From positions 1 through 41,642 of the IMG/VR virus record IMGVR_UViG_3300027971_002711: a stretch of DNA of 41,642 nucleotides. One strand, 5' to 3'. The notes beneath the pieces are model-generated. The model worked only from the letters and a program-made list of their open reading frames with translations, did not search any database and was not told the origin of the DNA. Source of the DNA: a virus. The translations under genes were made by a program, and so were the position numbers. This document shows, piece by piece, positions 1-6,784 of this stretch. Position 1 is the stretch's first letter. Each line of letters opens with the position of its first letter.

Positions 1-72
1 AATGAACGCGTAAATCAATTCGGAAAAGGATTACTTACAAAGTCAGAACGAAAGATCGAGAAAAATAAATAA
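1..72 (+). CDS. C-terminal fragment of an upstream gene
   Basis: An open frame runs in from the left edge and stops at TAA 70-72, leaving 23 residues (NERVNQFGKGLLTKSERKIE, then KNK). The tail is basic and gives no family signal. It is followed at once by a promoter-like stretch and the next gene, so it probably ends a transcription unit. Function cannot be assigned from this fragment. Confidence 0.55.
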   Translation, partial: NERVNQFGKGLLTKSERKIEKNK

Positions 73-75
73 AAA

Positions 76-105
76 ACGGTTGTTTAATTGAAATAAATAT
101 ATTAT
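76..105 (+). promoter_or_regulatory. Candidate phage promoter (ACGGTTGTTTA plus TATATTAT)
   Basis: ACGGTTGTTTA (76-86) is followed 11 nt later by TATATTAT (98-105), with the next ATG at 114. The same 11-mer recurs at 39845-39855, again followed by a TATATTA box and a start codon, and weaker GGTT boxes lie before the genes at 10298 and 10785. The layout differs from the usual Bacteroidota TTTG/TAnnTTTG promoter, so it may be a phage-specific class. Assignment is from motif recurrence only. Confidence 0.45.
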
Positions 106-113
106 CTTTAAGT

Positions 114-389
114 ATGAAAGAAAAGGCACCTAAGATAGAAATAACTATCCCTAAATCTAAAAAGGAATATGTATTTTCTGATGAATTAAGTACTGACACT
201 TGGATATACAATGATAAAGGTCTTTTAGAAGTAAAGATTGATTGGGATAAAAAATTACTTAAATCAATTCAAGACGAAATACTTTATCAAGAATCATTAC
301 CAAAATCAAAACGAAAGTATTTGAATCCGGAAAATGGTAAGTTTGTTGGGTATGCTCGAGCTAGAGATTTAGGATTTTTTGAAGATTAA
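114..389 (+). CDS. Hypothetical protein, 91 aa
   Basis: A small soluble protein of mixed charge with many Lys residues and no signal peptide or membrane segment. The middle has alternating hydrophobic residues (LLEVKIDWDKKLLKSI) and the C-terminus is aromatic and acidic (ARDLGFFED). The ATG at 114 lies just behind a promoter-like motif, so this is probably the first gene of a unit running to 1692. I do not recognise the family and see no catalytic motif. Confidence 0.7.
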   Translation: MKEKAPKIEITIPKSKKEYVFSDELSTDTWIYNDKGLLEVKIDWDKKLLKSIQDEILYQESLPKSKRKYLNPENGKFVGYARARDLGFFED

Positions 390-402
390 ATAAATAAAAT
401 AT

Positions 403-636
403 ATGGGTAACGAAAAAGCATCAGTATTAACACAAACATTAAAAGTAACATTCACTCAAGAAAGTGACAGCTGTGAATCTAGAGATGATGGTCAATTTTT
501 AACTATAAGGACAGAAGATGCCGGCGGAGGTAATTTTTTTATTATAAACACTAAACGATGGGCTGTCAATAATATAGATGAAATGATTGAAACCTTAAAT
601 CAATTTAAAGAAAAATACGATAAACTAAATAAATAA
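403..636 (+). CDS. Hypothetical protein, 77 aa
   Basis: A small acidic-to-neutral soluble protein. The N-terminal half looks like beta strands (LKVTFTQES, FLTIRTED, a GGGNFFIINTKRW turn and strand) and the C-terminus is one charged helix (IDEMIETLNQFKEKYDKLNK). That alpha+beta shape is common in small phage accessory proteins. It lies 13 nt after the previous gene on the same strand and is probably co-transcribed. Family not recognised. Confidence 0.7.
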   Translation: MGNEKASVLTQTLKVTFTQESDSCESRDDGQFLTIRTEDAGGGNFFIINTKRWAVNNIDEMIETLNQFKEKYDKLNK

Positions 637-646
637 ACAAACAAAC

Positions 647-1066
647 ATGAAAAAAATCAATTTATTACTCTTATTAACTATGGTTAGTTTTGGGAGTTGC
701 ACTAAAAAAGAAGAAGTATTAATAAATAATACACCAACTGAATCTAGTACCCGAATATTAGATATTGAAACAAGAGTTGCAGGGTCAAATACTACAACTA
801 TGTGGCTAAATAACGGCCAAAAAGATAGTTTATTCTTACTATCAGTTAATGGAGATGGCGATCCAATATTCAGTACAAGATGTGTTGTTGGTAAAGTAGG
901 TGATACTTTAAATATTAGAGTTGAGGATGGAATAATAATGTCTGAATATCAAGATATTGTTATAAGAGACACAATGTATAATATTTTAAGTAGAGCTACA
1001 AATCATAATGTTGGTATTTGTAGACTTCCATCACTACCATTAAATCTTTCTTATATAATTAAATAA
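647..1066 (+). CDS. Predicted lipoprotein, 139 aa
   Basis: The N-terminus is a lipoprotein signal: basic MKK, a Leu-rich core, then lipobox F-G-S-C with Cys18 as the lipidation site, followed by TKKEE. The mature part appears beta-rich (TRILDIETRV, STRCVVGKVGDTLNIRVEDG) and resembles a small Ig-like or lipocalin-sized domain, though no family is recognised. In a Bacteroidota host it would be lipidated and face the periplasm or the outside. Phage lipoproteins can act in superinfection exclusion; that role here is inference only. Confidence 0.7.
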   Translation: MKKINLLLLLTMVSFGSCTKKEEVLINNTPTESSTRILDIETRVAGSNTTTMWLNNGQKDSLFLLSVNGDGDPIFSTRCVVGKVGDTLNIRVEDGIIMSEYQDIVIRDTMYNILSRATNHNVGICRLPSLPLNLSYIIK

Positions 1067-1075
1067 ATAAATAAT

Positions 1076-1270
1076 ATGAATAAAACAATGAAAATCATAG
1101 ATATATCTATGCACCTTATAATGATACTTACATGTATCTTAGCTTTAATATTCTCGCCTTATAATGATTGGTGGATAGCAAATACTTTAGTATGGGTATC
1201 AATATCCTTTTTAAAGGCTATAACTATCTCTAAATTAGAAGATAAGATTGAAGAAATATCAAAATTCTAA
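1076..1270 (+). CDS. Small two-helix membrane protein, 64 aa
   Basis: Two hydrophobic segments are visible, about residues 8-27 (IDISMHLIMILTCILALIFS) and 32-50 (WWIANTLVWVSISFLKAIT), joined by a short aromatic turn, with a charged C-terminal tail (KLEDKIEEISKF). Such a hairpin would sit in the inner membrane. It lies 9 nt after the lipoprotein gene and its TAA is followed within 2 nt by the next ATG. Function unknown; a holin or antiholin cannot be excluded. Confidence 0.65.
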   Translation: MNKTMKIIDISMHLIMILTCILALIFSPYNDWWIANTLVWVSISFLKAITISKLEDKIEEISKF

Positions 1271-1271
1271 T

Positions 1272-1505
1272 ATGAGTAGTATTAACAAAGAACAAGTAAA
1301 TCACCCTTTGCATTACGGCGGGGGTGATAATCCTTACGAAGCAATTAAGGTAATTGAAGCATGGGACTTAGACTTTCATCTAGGAAATACGGTTAAGTAT
1401 ATTTCACGGGCAGGAAAGAAAGATCAAGATAAAGAACTTCAAGACCTTAAAAAAGCTTTATGGTATTTAGAACGCAAAATTAATAACTTAGAAAACAATA
1501 AATAA
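1272..1505 (+). CDS. DUF3310 family protein (SaV-like)
   Basis: The protein starts MSSINKEQVNHPLHYGGG and shows the DUF3310 signature: N-H-P-x-H-Y, then a helix (EAIKVIEAWDL), F-x-x-G-N-x-x-K-Y, R-A-x-x-K and a terminal D-L-x-K-A-x-W-Y-L helix. DUF3310 is widespread in phages; the best-studied member is the domain in T7 gp1.7, a nucleotide kinase, but most members are uncharacterised. I use ATG 1272 rather than an in-frame TTG at 1248, because the upstream extension would overlap the previous gene and lies outside the family. About 77 aa, typical size. Confidence 0.85.
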   Translation: MSSINKEQVNHPLHYGGGDNPYEAIKVIEAWDLDFHLGNTVKYISRAGKKDQDKELQDLKKALWYLERKINNLENNK

Positions 1506-1506
1506 A

Positions 1507-1692
1507 ATGGAAGAAATCTACGGATTCGTGTTTTGGCACAATTATTTAAATTCAACATGGTATGCAATACCTAGAGACCAATACAGTACCTTTTTTGGAG
1601 GTAATGCTAATGCAGAAGGAGTATTAAAATCGGGGGATATAAAGACCTTGATTTCTATCATAGAAAATCCTGCATTAATAAAGGATCTTTAG
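1507..1692 (+). CDS. Hypothetical protein, 61 aa
   Basis: A short aromatic-rich soluble protein (YGFVFWHNYLNSTWYAIPRD, then a Gly/Asn turn and the helix DIKTLISIIENPALIKDL). It begins 1 nt after the DUF3310 stop codon region and ends with TAG, which shows TAG is a stop in this genome. The fold looks like a small beta sheet plus one helix. It closes the first transcription unit before the inverted repeat at 1697-1771. Family not recognised. Confidence 0.65.
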   Translation: MEEIYGFVFWHNYLNSTWYAIPRDQYSTFFGGNANAEGVLKSGDIKTLISIIENPALIKDL

Positions 1693-1696
1693 TATA

Positions 1697-1771
1697 ATTT
1701 GTTTCATTGTTTGAGGGGTGTGTAAGATATATATAAAATATAATCACATCTTTTTAAACAATGAAACAAAT
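1697..1771 (+). promoter_or_regulatory. 16-bp inverted repeat enclosing the leader and covering the start codon of the 1761 gene
   Basis: The left arm ATTTGTTTCATTGTTT (1697-1712) is the exact reverse complement of AAACAATGAAACAAAT (1756-1771). The right arm contains the ATG at 1761-1763. Inside the arms, GAGGGGTGTG (1713-1722) can pair with CACATCTTTT (1745-1754) using several G-U pairs and one bulged U at 1755, leaving an A/T loop with TATATATAAAATATAA. In RNA this would bury the start codon in a stem of roughly 25 bp. It could be a translational switch, an RNase III site, or at DNA level an operator flanking a promoter. There is no terminal U tract, so it is unlikely to be a terminator. 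Confidence 0.6.
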
Positions 1772-3638
1772 CTTACTTTTAGCACTGACCTTTCTAACTT
1801 TAAGCGTCTTTGCACAAACATGTCCAACTACGACAGGTAATTCAATTATCATTAAGTCGAATTATGCAGTTGGGAGCTCAATCGCAAATGAATCGAATGC
1901 AATTCTTTGCTATAACAATACTACAACGTCAAAGATTACTGCTATGCAGTTTAAACTTACTTATGACACTATTGCATTCACTAATCCATCAGTATATTTA
2001 TTAACGGCTGATAGTGCAAATCATTACTTACAATTTTATGTAAATAAAGGCACTATCACAATTACATCAGTATACAATGGCACAAATCTTAATTATACTT
2101 ATCCGTCAGGAGAGTTAATTAGAGTAAATTTTAAGCATTCTGCACCAAGCACATTTCAGTATTTAACTTCGATACAGCCATTAGCATTTAATGCAACGTA
2201 TCCAGTTATAGCATCTACTAATGCAGGTAAGGATACTACATTAACTAAATTTAATGCTGGCGGTTTATTTACCAGACCTAGCATTTCTTTCTCAGGAACC
2301 TTTAAAAACGTAACAGGATCATTTACTAAGAACTTATTAGTAGGATTTTGGAAGCAACCAAAAACAGGTGGTGCATGGACATTAGTTGATGTTGACACTA
2401 CCGATTTATTAGGTAAGTTTGGATTCACTCCAATCGTTGATACCACTTTCTGGACTTGTAAAGTAGAAGTTAAAGGTGATACCTTATCTTTAGGTAATGT
2501 GGTTACTACAGCAGACGTTCAAAAGGTAAATCGTTTCGTATTAGGTATTGAGTCGCCAGTTGCATTTGACTTCCATACTTCAGATCCTAATAATTCAGGC
2601 GCAATATCAATCTCCGATGTATATACTATCTTTAATAGAATAGCAGGAAGATTTACTTCATTCTCAGTTCCAGATGTAAGATTCTTTACTGATGTACAAT
2701 TTGGTACCATTACTGATGATAGTTTAACTAATCATAGTTTAGATATACCAGGAACTGCTAATTATTCATATACAATCGTAACGGGTGTAGATTCAATTTT
2801 AGTTTATGTATTAGCAACAGGTGACGTTAATCAGACAGGTTATCGTATGGCGAAATTAGCCCCTATTAAGATCATAAATCCTCTTAATGCTCCTAATTAT
2901 ATAATAGACCAGACAACAGAATATTATGCAGCATTGAACGAAATTGAAATTAAATTACCAACTTTAAATGTAGAAGAAGGTAATTTAGTTAATATTCCAG
3001 TTAATGTTTTAACTAATGGCCAAACTTTAGGCGCAGTTCAATTATCAATGAAATATGATAATACTTTATTGGAGTTTAAAGGTGTTGCGTCAAAAGCAGC
3101 AGCTGCTAAATGGATGACATTTACTAATTCAGCTAATAATGAAGTTGAGTGGGGTGGTGTTGATATGTCAGAAGAAAATAAAATAACTGATGGTCAGCAA
3201 GTTGTCGTTTTACAATTTATCGCTAAAAAATCTAAATCAGAATGGACAGGTAGTCCTTTATATGTAACCCGTAAATTTGTTGGAAATTCATTTGCTAGAG
3301 ACTTAAGTATTAAGCCTACCGATGGTAGAGTTGAAATTATGAAGACAGCTCCAATAGCTAAATTAACAGGAGAAATTAATATATTAGTATATCCTAATCC
3401 TACAAGTGGTATAGTTGCAATTCAATTTAATGTTCCAGATAATAGTAATACTTCAATATATTTCGTAGATATGGAAGGTCGTATAGTATCTAGCATTATA
3501 AATGAGCAAATGCCTAAAGGACAATACAGATATACTGCTAACCTATCTAACCTACCTCCTAGTGCTTATTTAGCAGTTATGGAATGTGATGGTAAAATAC
3601 TTGCAAGTACTAAAGTATTAAATGGCACGACACTATAA
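1761..3638 (+). CDS. Secreted protein with cohesin-like and dockerin-like regions and a T9SS sorting domain, 625 aa
   Basis: A Sec signal peptide (MKQILLLALTFLTLSVFAQ) precedes an N-terminal beta domain with a cohesin-like strand pattern (AMQFKLTYDTIAF). A dockerin-like Ca-binding type repeat follows around residues 255-300 (ADVQKVNRFVLG; DPNNSGAISISDVYTIFNRI), then a second cohesin-like domain around 395-530 (VNIPVNVL; GAVQLSMKYDNTLLEF). The last 85 residues, from Val543 (VYPNPTSG), form a type A T9SS C-terminal domain. T9SS exports such proteins to the Bacteroidota cell surface and usually removes this domain. The gene lies behind an inverted repeat that covers its start. An uncommon cargo for a phage: it would rely on the host secretion machine. 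Confidence 0.85.
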   Translation: MKQILLLALTFLTLSVFAQTCPTTTGNSIIIKSNYAVGSSIANESNAILCYNNTTTSKITAMQFKLTYDTIAFTNPSVYLLTADSANHYLQFYVNKGTITITSVYNGTNLNYTYPSGELIRVNFKHSAPSTFQYLTSIQPLAFNATYPVIASTNAGKDTTLTKFNAGGLFTRPSISFSGTFKNVTGSFTKNLLVGFWKQPKTGGAWTLVDVDTTDLLGKFGFTPIVDTTFWTCKVEVKGDTLSLGNVVTTADVQKVNRFVLGIESPVAFDFHTSDPNNSGAISISDVYTIFNRIAGRFTSFSVPDVRFFTDVQFGTITDDSLTNHSLDIPGTANYSYTIVTGVDSILVYVLATGDVNQTGYRMAKLAPIKIINPLNAPNYIIDQTTEYYAALNEIEIKLPTLNVEEGNLVNIPVNVLTNGQTLGAVQLSMKYDNTLLEFKGVASKAAAAKWMTFTNSANNEVEWGGVDMSEENKITDGQQVVVLQFIAKKSKSEWTGSPLYVTRKFVGNSFARDLSIKPTDGRVEIMKTAPIAKLTGEINILVYPNPTSGIVAIQFNVPDNSNTSIYFVDMEGRIVSSIINEQMPKGQYRYTANLSNLPPSAYLAVMECDGKILASTKVLNGTTL

Positions 3639-3657
3639 TTATTTAAAATAACAAATT

Positions 3658-3993
3658 ATGTCAGAAGAAGTAGAAACCACCAACGACGGCACATGGTCAG
3701 GTCTTAAGAAGACTATCATAGCCACATTAACAACAGTAATTACAGGAGGAGGCGCTTATGTAGCTACAACCTTGTTTTCAGGAAATTCAGATAAAGAAGA
3801 AACTAAAACAGAACAAGTTGCTCAACCAGCAGCAGCTGCACCTGTAATCATTAATTTATCTAATAATAATGAGCAAAAGCAGCAAGCACCTGCCGCAACT
3901 AATACAGTCATTAAAGAAAGAATAATCGAAAAGGCTGCTCCAGTTGAAAAGAAAAAGGAAGAAAAACCTAAAGAAGAAGAAGCACCTTGGTAA
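3658..3993 (+). CDS. Membrane-anchored protein with long charged tail, 111 aa
   Basis: The order is an acidic N-terminus, one membrane helix at about residues 19-41 (TIIATLTTVITGGGAYVATT), then an extended Ala/Pro/Gln-rich linker (QPAAAAP, QKQQAPAATN) and a Lys/Glu-rich end (KKKEEKPKEEEAPW). The layout resembles an inner-membrane anchor with an arm spanning the periplasm, as in TonB-like or i-spanin-like proteins, but no family motif is visible. It is followed by two holin-like genes, so a lysis or envelope role is plausible but unproven. Confidence 0.7.
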   Translation: MSEEVETTNDGTWSGLKKTIIATLTTVITGGGAYVATTLFSGNSDKEETKTEQVAQPAAAAPVIINLSNNNEQKQQAPAATNTVIKERIIEKAAPVEKKKEEKPKEEEAPW

Positions 3994-4017
3994 TCACAAA
4001 TAATAAAAAATAAATAT

Positions 4018-4374
4018 ATGAGTAAGTTAAAAGAAGCAATTAAATCGTTTGTAGGAACAGACGAAATAAAAAACATAGAAGACAAAAATAGATTCTATTT
4101 TATGTTACAACAAATGCAAAACAATAGATGGAAAATAACAGGTATAGTATTATTCTTATTTTTCTTTATTGTATTGGGTATTAATGCAGGTATTATATTT
4201 GGATTAACAGTTGGAGAAGATTGGAAAGAAATGTTATTAATTTTATTAGGAGCATTTGTTGGTAATCTTAATAAAGTAGTAGATTATTGGTTCAATTCAG
4301 AAGATAGAGATAAAATGCTAATTCAAAAAGTGGACGAGGAGGATGGTATATCATTATCAAACACTAAAGACTAA
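4018..4374 (+). CDS. Holin-like membrane protein, 118 aa
   Basis: A charged N-terminal 40 residues precedes two membrane helices, about 42-63 (GIVLFLFFFIVLGINAGIIF) and 71-88 (MLLILLGAFVGNLNKVVDYW), then a charged tail. The second helix ending in V-V-D-Y-W-F plus a short charged stretch resembles many small phage membrane proteins annotated as putative holins (usual pattern V-x-x-Y-Y-F-G-S-S). Holins form inner-membrane lesions that time lysis. No endolysin is recognisable nearby, so the call stays tentative. Confidence 0.6.
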   Translation: MSKLKEAIKSFVGTDEIKNIEDKNRFYFMLQQMQNNRWKITGIVLFLFFFIVLGINAGIIFGLTVGEDWKEMLLILLGAFVGNLNKVVDYWFNSEDRDKMLIQKVDEEDGISLSNTKD

Positions 4375-4379
4375 ATATT

Positions 4380-4625
4380 ATGTTGCAATTCTTTAAAAAT
4401 TTAATGTCAAGTCAATCTGATACTTCTAGTAAAAGATTTGCGGCATTATTTACGTTAATAAATATTATACTTATGGCCTGGGTTGCAACTTTTGCAGCCG
4501 TAGGTCATGTAACTCCAGAATTTATGTTTACTGCATTAGCTGCTGTTGCTGGAGGTGGATTAGGATTAACGATTTTAGAGAAAATATTTAATAAAAATAA
4601 ATCTGATGATGAAACTAAAAAATAA
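4380..4625 (+). CDS. Second holin-like membrane protein, 81 aa
   Basis: A short polar N-terminus with S-S-K-R-F, then two hydrophobic helices at about 20-42 (FAALFTLINIILMAWVATFA) and 49-68 (MFTALAAVAGGGLGLTILEK), and a lysine-rich tail. The S-S-K-R-F lead-in and the L-G-L-T-x-x-E-K-x-F ending match small phage proteins often labelled holin-like. It starts 5 nt after the previous gene, and the next gene overlaps its end by 20 nt. The pair could be holin and antiholin, by inference from tandem order only. Confidence 0.6.
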   Translation: MLQFFKNLMSSQSDTSSKRFAALFTLINIILMAWVATFAAVGHVTPEFMFTALAAVAGGGLGLTILEKIFNKNKSDDETKK

Positions 4626-5340
4626 AGGAGTAGGATTTGATGTGCTAATAATGTTATTATGTATATCATTATTATTAATTATTACTGGTCTAAGTTCTTG
4701 CGGAACTACTAAAACAGAAACATACCAAGCTGATTTTGAAAAGAAACAATCAATTGCTACAGTAAGCGATTATGATGGAACAAAGATTCCTATTCAAATA
4801 TTATCTATTGGTATTACTGATAACGTATATGCAATGTATCCAGTTCTTAAAGAAAAAAATGTTGGAATGGGCGTAACCAATTTAGCATTAGATTATTTAG
4901 AAGGAACTAATAGATTTGAGTTTACAGAAGATAAAGAAGAAATCAAACTTAAGATGGTTAAGCAATTTCAAGCCAGTAAAAAAGGATTTACCGAAAATAA
5001 ATTAGATGGTAAAGGTAAAATTAAATTGGCTAAGTATTTTGTTTATGTTGAAGTATATGATTTTTCTGTAGACGAACAAGAAACCTTCGTTGCTGGAAAA
5101 AAGACATTAGAAGTTACTACTAGATTGGGTTTGCAGATTAGATTTGCAGACGCAGAATCAGGAGAGATTAAAGTTGGCTCAGGAATGGGCGAAGCTACGC
5201 AATACGGTCAATCATTTTTAAAATCTCTTGATATGAAATTTGCCCAATCAACAATTGGTATTTCAACAAGAAAAGCTTTAGAAACAGGATGTTCTAGAGT
5301 GGTAACAAAAATGATTAAAGATGGTGTTTTCGAGAAATAA
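4606..5340 (+). CDS. CsgG-like outer-membrane lipoprotein, 244 aa
   Basis: After a hydrophobic segment there is a lipobox L-S-S-C with Cys32 as the lipidation site. The mature protein follows the CsgG order: I-P-I-Q-I-L-S-I-G-I, a helix with V-T-N-L-A-L-D-Y-L and R-F-E-F, then KLAKYFVYVEVYDF, a long strand pair ending FADAESGEIKVGSGMGEA, and a closing helix TRKALETGCSRVVTKMI. CsgG forms a 36-stranded outer-membrane export channel for curli; other relatives are periplasmic lipoproteins. ATG occurs twice in a row at 4606 and 4609; I keep the first, giving a 20-nt overlap with the holin-like gene. Family call is from pattern, without a search. Confidence 0.65.
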   Translation: MMKLKNKGVGFDVLIMLLCISLLLIITGLSSCGTTKTETYQADFEKKQSIATVSDYDGTKIPIQILSIGITDNVYAMYPVLKEKNVGMGVTNLALDYLEGTNRFEFTEDKEEIKLKMVKQFQASKKGFTENKLDGKGKIKLAKYFVYVEVYDFSVDEQETFVAGKKTLEVTTRLGLQIRFADAESGEIKVGSGMGEATQYGQSFLKSLDMKFAQSTIGISTRKALETGCSRVVTKMIKDGVFEK

Positions 5341-6784
5341 TATTTTAACGTTTATTTTTATAATGATAGGGTTGAGTGTAAAAGCTCAATCCTTTTCATA
5401 CTCTTATATAGATCCTTGTACTGGAGTATCAAAGTCAATTGTCATATCTAGTTTAAATGGTAATTCTCCAATCGTAATGAATTATTATGGTCAAGTAAAA
5501 ACATTTACTACTTCCGAACTTCAAAACGGGTCTTTTGATACCTGGGCTAATGGCATTTATAATAGTTATGGAAAAGGTAATCCTTGTGAACAAGTTGGTA
5601 TTGTTACTATTACAACTAACGTATTAAACGTATCTAATAATATCATATCAAATGTCGTCGCATTAAGCTCAATGCTTACTTCTATAACAGATATCGCATC
5701 TACAGCATCAAGCTCAGTAGCGAACGTTGCAACCTCTGTAACGGGTGGTACTAGTGCAGCAGGTGGAAGTGCAGGAAGCGGAGATAATGGTAATGACAGT
5801 AAAGCTAGTGGAGATAATAAAGGATCAGGATCTACATCAAAAGATTCAGAGAAGACTGAAGCAAAAGATGAAACCAAGACTGACGATCAAAAGAAAGATG
5901 AAACAAAACCAGATAATGAAAAGAAAGAAGAAACAAAACCTGACGAAACTAAGCCAGATAATCAAAAGAAAGACGATACTAAGCCTGATGAAACTAAGCC
6001 GGATAATCAAAAGAAAGATGAAGCAAAATCTAACGACCAAAAATCTGAAGATCAAAAGAAAGAAGAAGCCAAGGTAGAAGAACAAAAGAAAGAAGAAGCA
6101 AAATCAACATCACAAACTACTTCAAAGTCTGCAGCAAAGGCAAAGGCCAGTCAAGACAAACCTTCTATTATGTTAACGGGAGATATTGTAGGTATGCAAA
6201 GAGCCACAGATAATATACAAGATGCTAAAATAACTTCATCTTATATAATGATAGCCGGAGATAAAAAAACATCATTAGGCCTTTCAGTAGACTTTACCGT
6301 AAAAGCTAACGTCGGAAATATATCAGCATTCAAATCTTGGATGACTACTAAAACCACCAGAAAGCATATTGATTTAGTATCTAATAGCGTATCATTATTG
6401 CCTGGTAGTATAAGTAATACAGCTGTATATATTCGTATTGATAATGTAAAGAAAGTAACTGCATTATATGGAATAGGTGGTATGTATGGATCTATGAACC
6501 AAGAACCATTAATTACTGTCGTTGCTATCGGAGGTGGTATGTTTAAAGGTCAAATAACAAACAATATAGATGCGGTAATTATATTAGCGGTAGTATATGT
6601 GCCTTACATGAAATATTATACGGAAAGTATATTTGTAACTAAACCATTAATGCTACCATTCTTTAATATTAACTATAAACTAACTAAGACATTTAGATTT
6701 GGATTAACGGGAGGAACTACTTATTCAGTAACAGAATCTGTCGTTAATTATCAATTATTATTTGGGGCTAAATTAACATTATGA
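5321..6784 (+). CDS. Secreted protein with Lys/Glu-rich repeats and possible beta-barrel end, 487 aa
   Basis: A Sec signal ending V-K-A-Q (about residue 23) precedes a small folded domain with one Cys pair (DPCTG, NPCEQVG), a Ser/Ala/Gly-rich linker, and a stretch of Asp/Glu/Thr/Lys repeats (units such as DETKPDNQKK) at about residues 180-265. The C-terminal 200 residues alternate hydrophobic and polar strands (ALYGIGGMYGSM, FRFGLTGGTTYSV) and end in FGAKLTL, as expected for an outer-membrane beta-barrel. The charged section could span the periplasm or bind peptidoglycan. It overlaps the CsgG-like gene by 20 nt, suggesting coupled expression. No named family. Confidence 0.7.
   Translation: MVFSRNNILTFIFIMIGLSVKAQSFSYSYIDPCTGVSKSIVISSLNGNSPIVMNYYGQVKTFTTSELQNGSFDTWANGIYNSYGKGNPCEQVGIVTITTNVLNVSNNIISNVVALSSMLTSITDIASTASSSVANVATSVTGGTSAAGGSAGSGDNGNDSKASGDNKGSGSTSKDSEKTEAKDETKTDDQKKDETKPDNEKKEETKPDETKPDNQKKDDTKPDETKPDNQKKDEAKSNDQKSEDQKKEEAKVEEQKKEEAKSTSQTTSKSAAKAKASQDKPSIMLTGDIVGMQRATDNIQDAKITSSYIMIAGDKKTSLGLSVDFTVKANVGNISAFKSWMTTKTTRKHIDLVSNSVSLLPGSISNTAVYIRIDNVKKVTALYGIGGMYGSMNQEPLITVVAIGGGMFKGQITNNIDAVIILAVVYVPYMKYYTESIFVTKPLMLPFFNINYKLTKTFRFGLTGGTTYSVTESVVNYQLLFGAKLTL
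5861..6107 (+). repeat. Low-complexity coding repeat (Lys/Asp/Glu/Thr/Pro/Gln)
   Basis: The DNA repeats degenerate units built around GATGAAACTAAGCCAGATAA followed by TCAAAAGAAAG. The clearest two copies lie near 5944-5972 and 5989-6017 and differ by a few silent or conservative changes. Translation gives DETKPDNQKK units that decay at both ends into EEAK and DQKK. Such tracts can change length by slippage, so this protein may vary between isolates. Confidence 0.8.

Noticed and set aside
1248-1271. TTG start extending the DUF3310 protein upstream
   Set aside because: The extra eight residues lie outside the family and overlap the previous gene; ATG 1272 fits the domain start.
2156-2710. Minus-strand open frames inside the T9SS gene
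   Set aside because: They are antisense shadows of a strong plus-strand gene with signal peptide and known domains.
3822-4085. Minus-strand frame across 3658 and 4018 genes
   Set aside because: A shadow that spans two plus-strand genes and the gap between them.
5566-6085. Open frames in other phases over the Lys/Glu repeat region
   Set aside because: They arise from the low-complexity DNA and give implausible compositions (Leu/Phe-only or Lys/Met-only).
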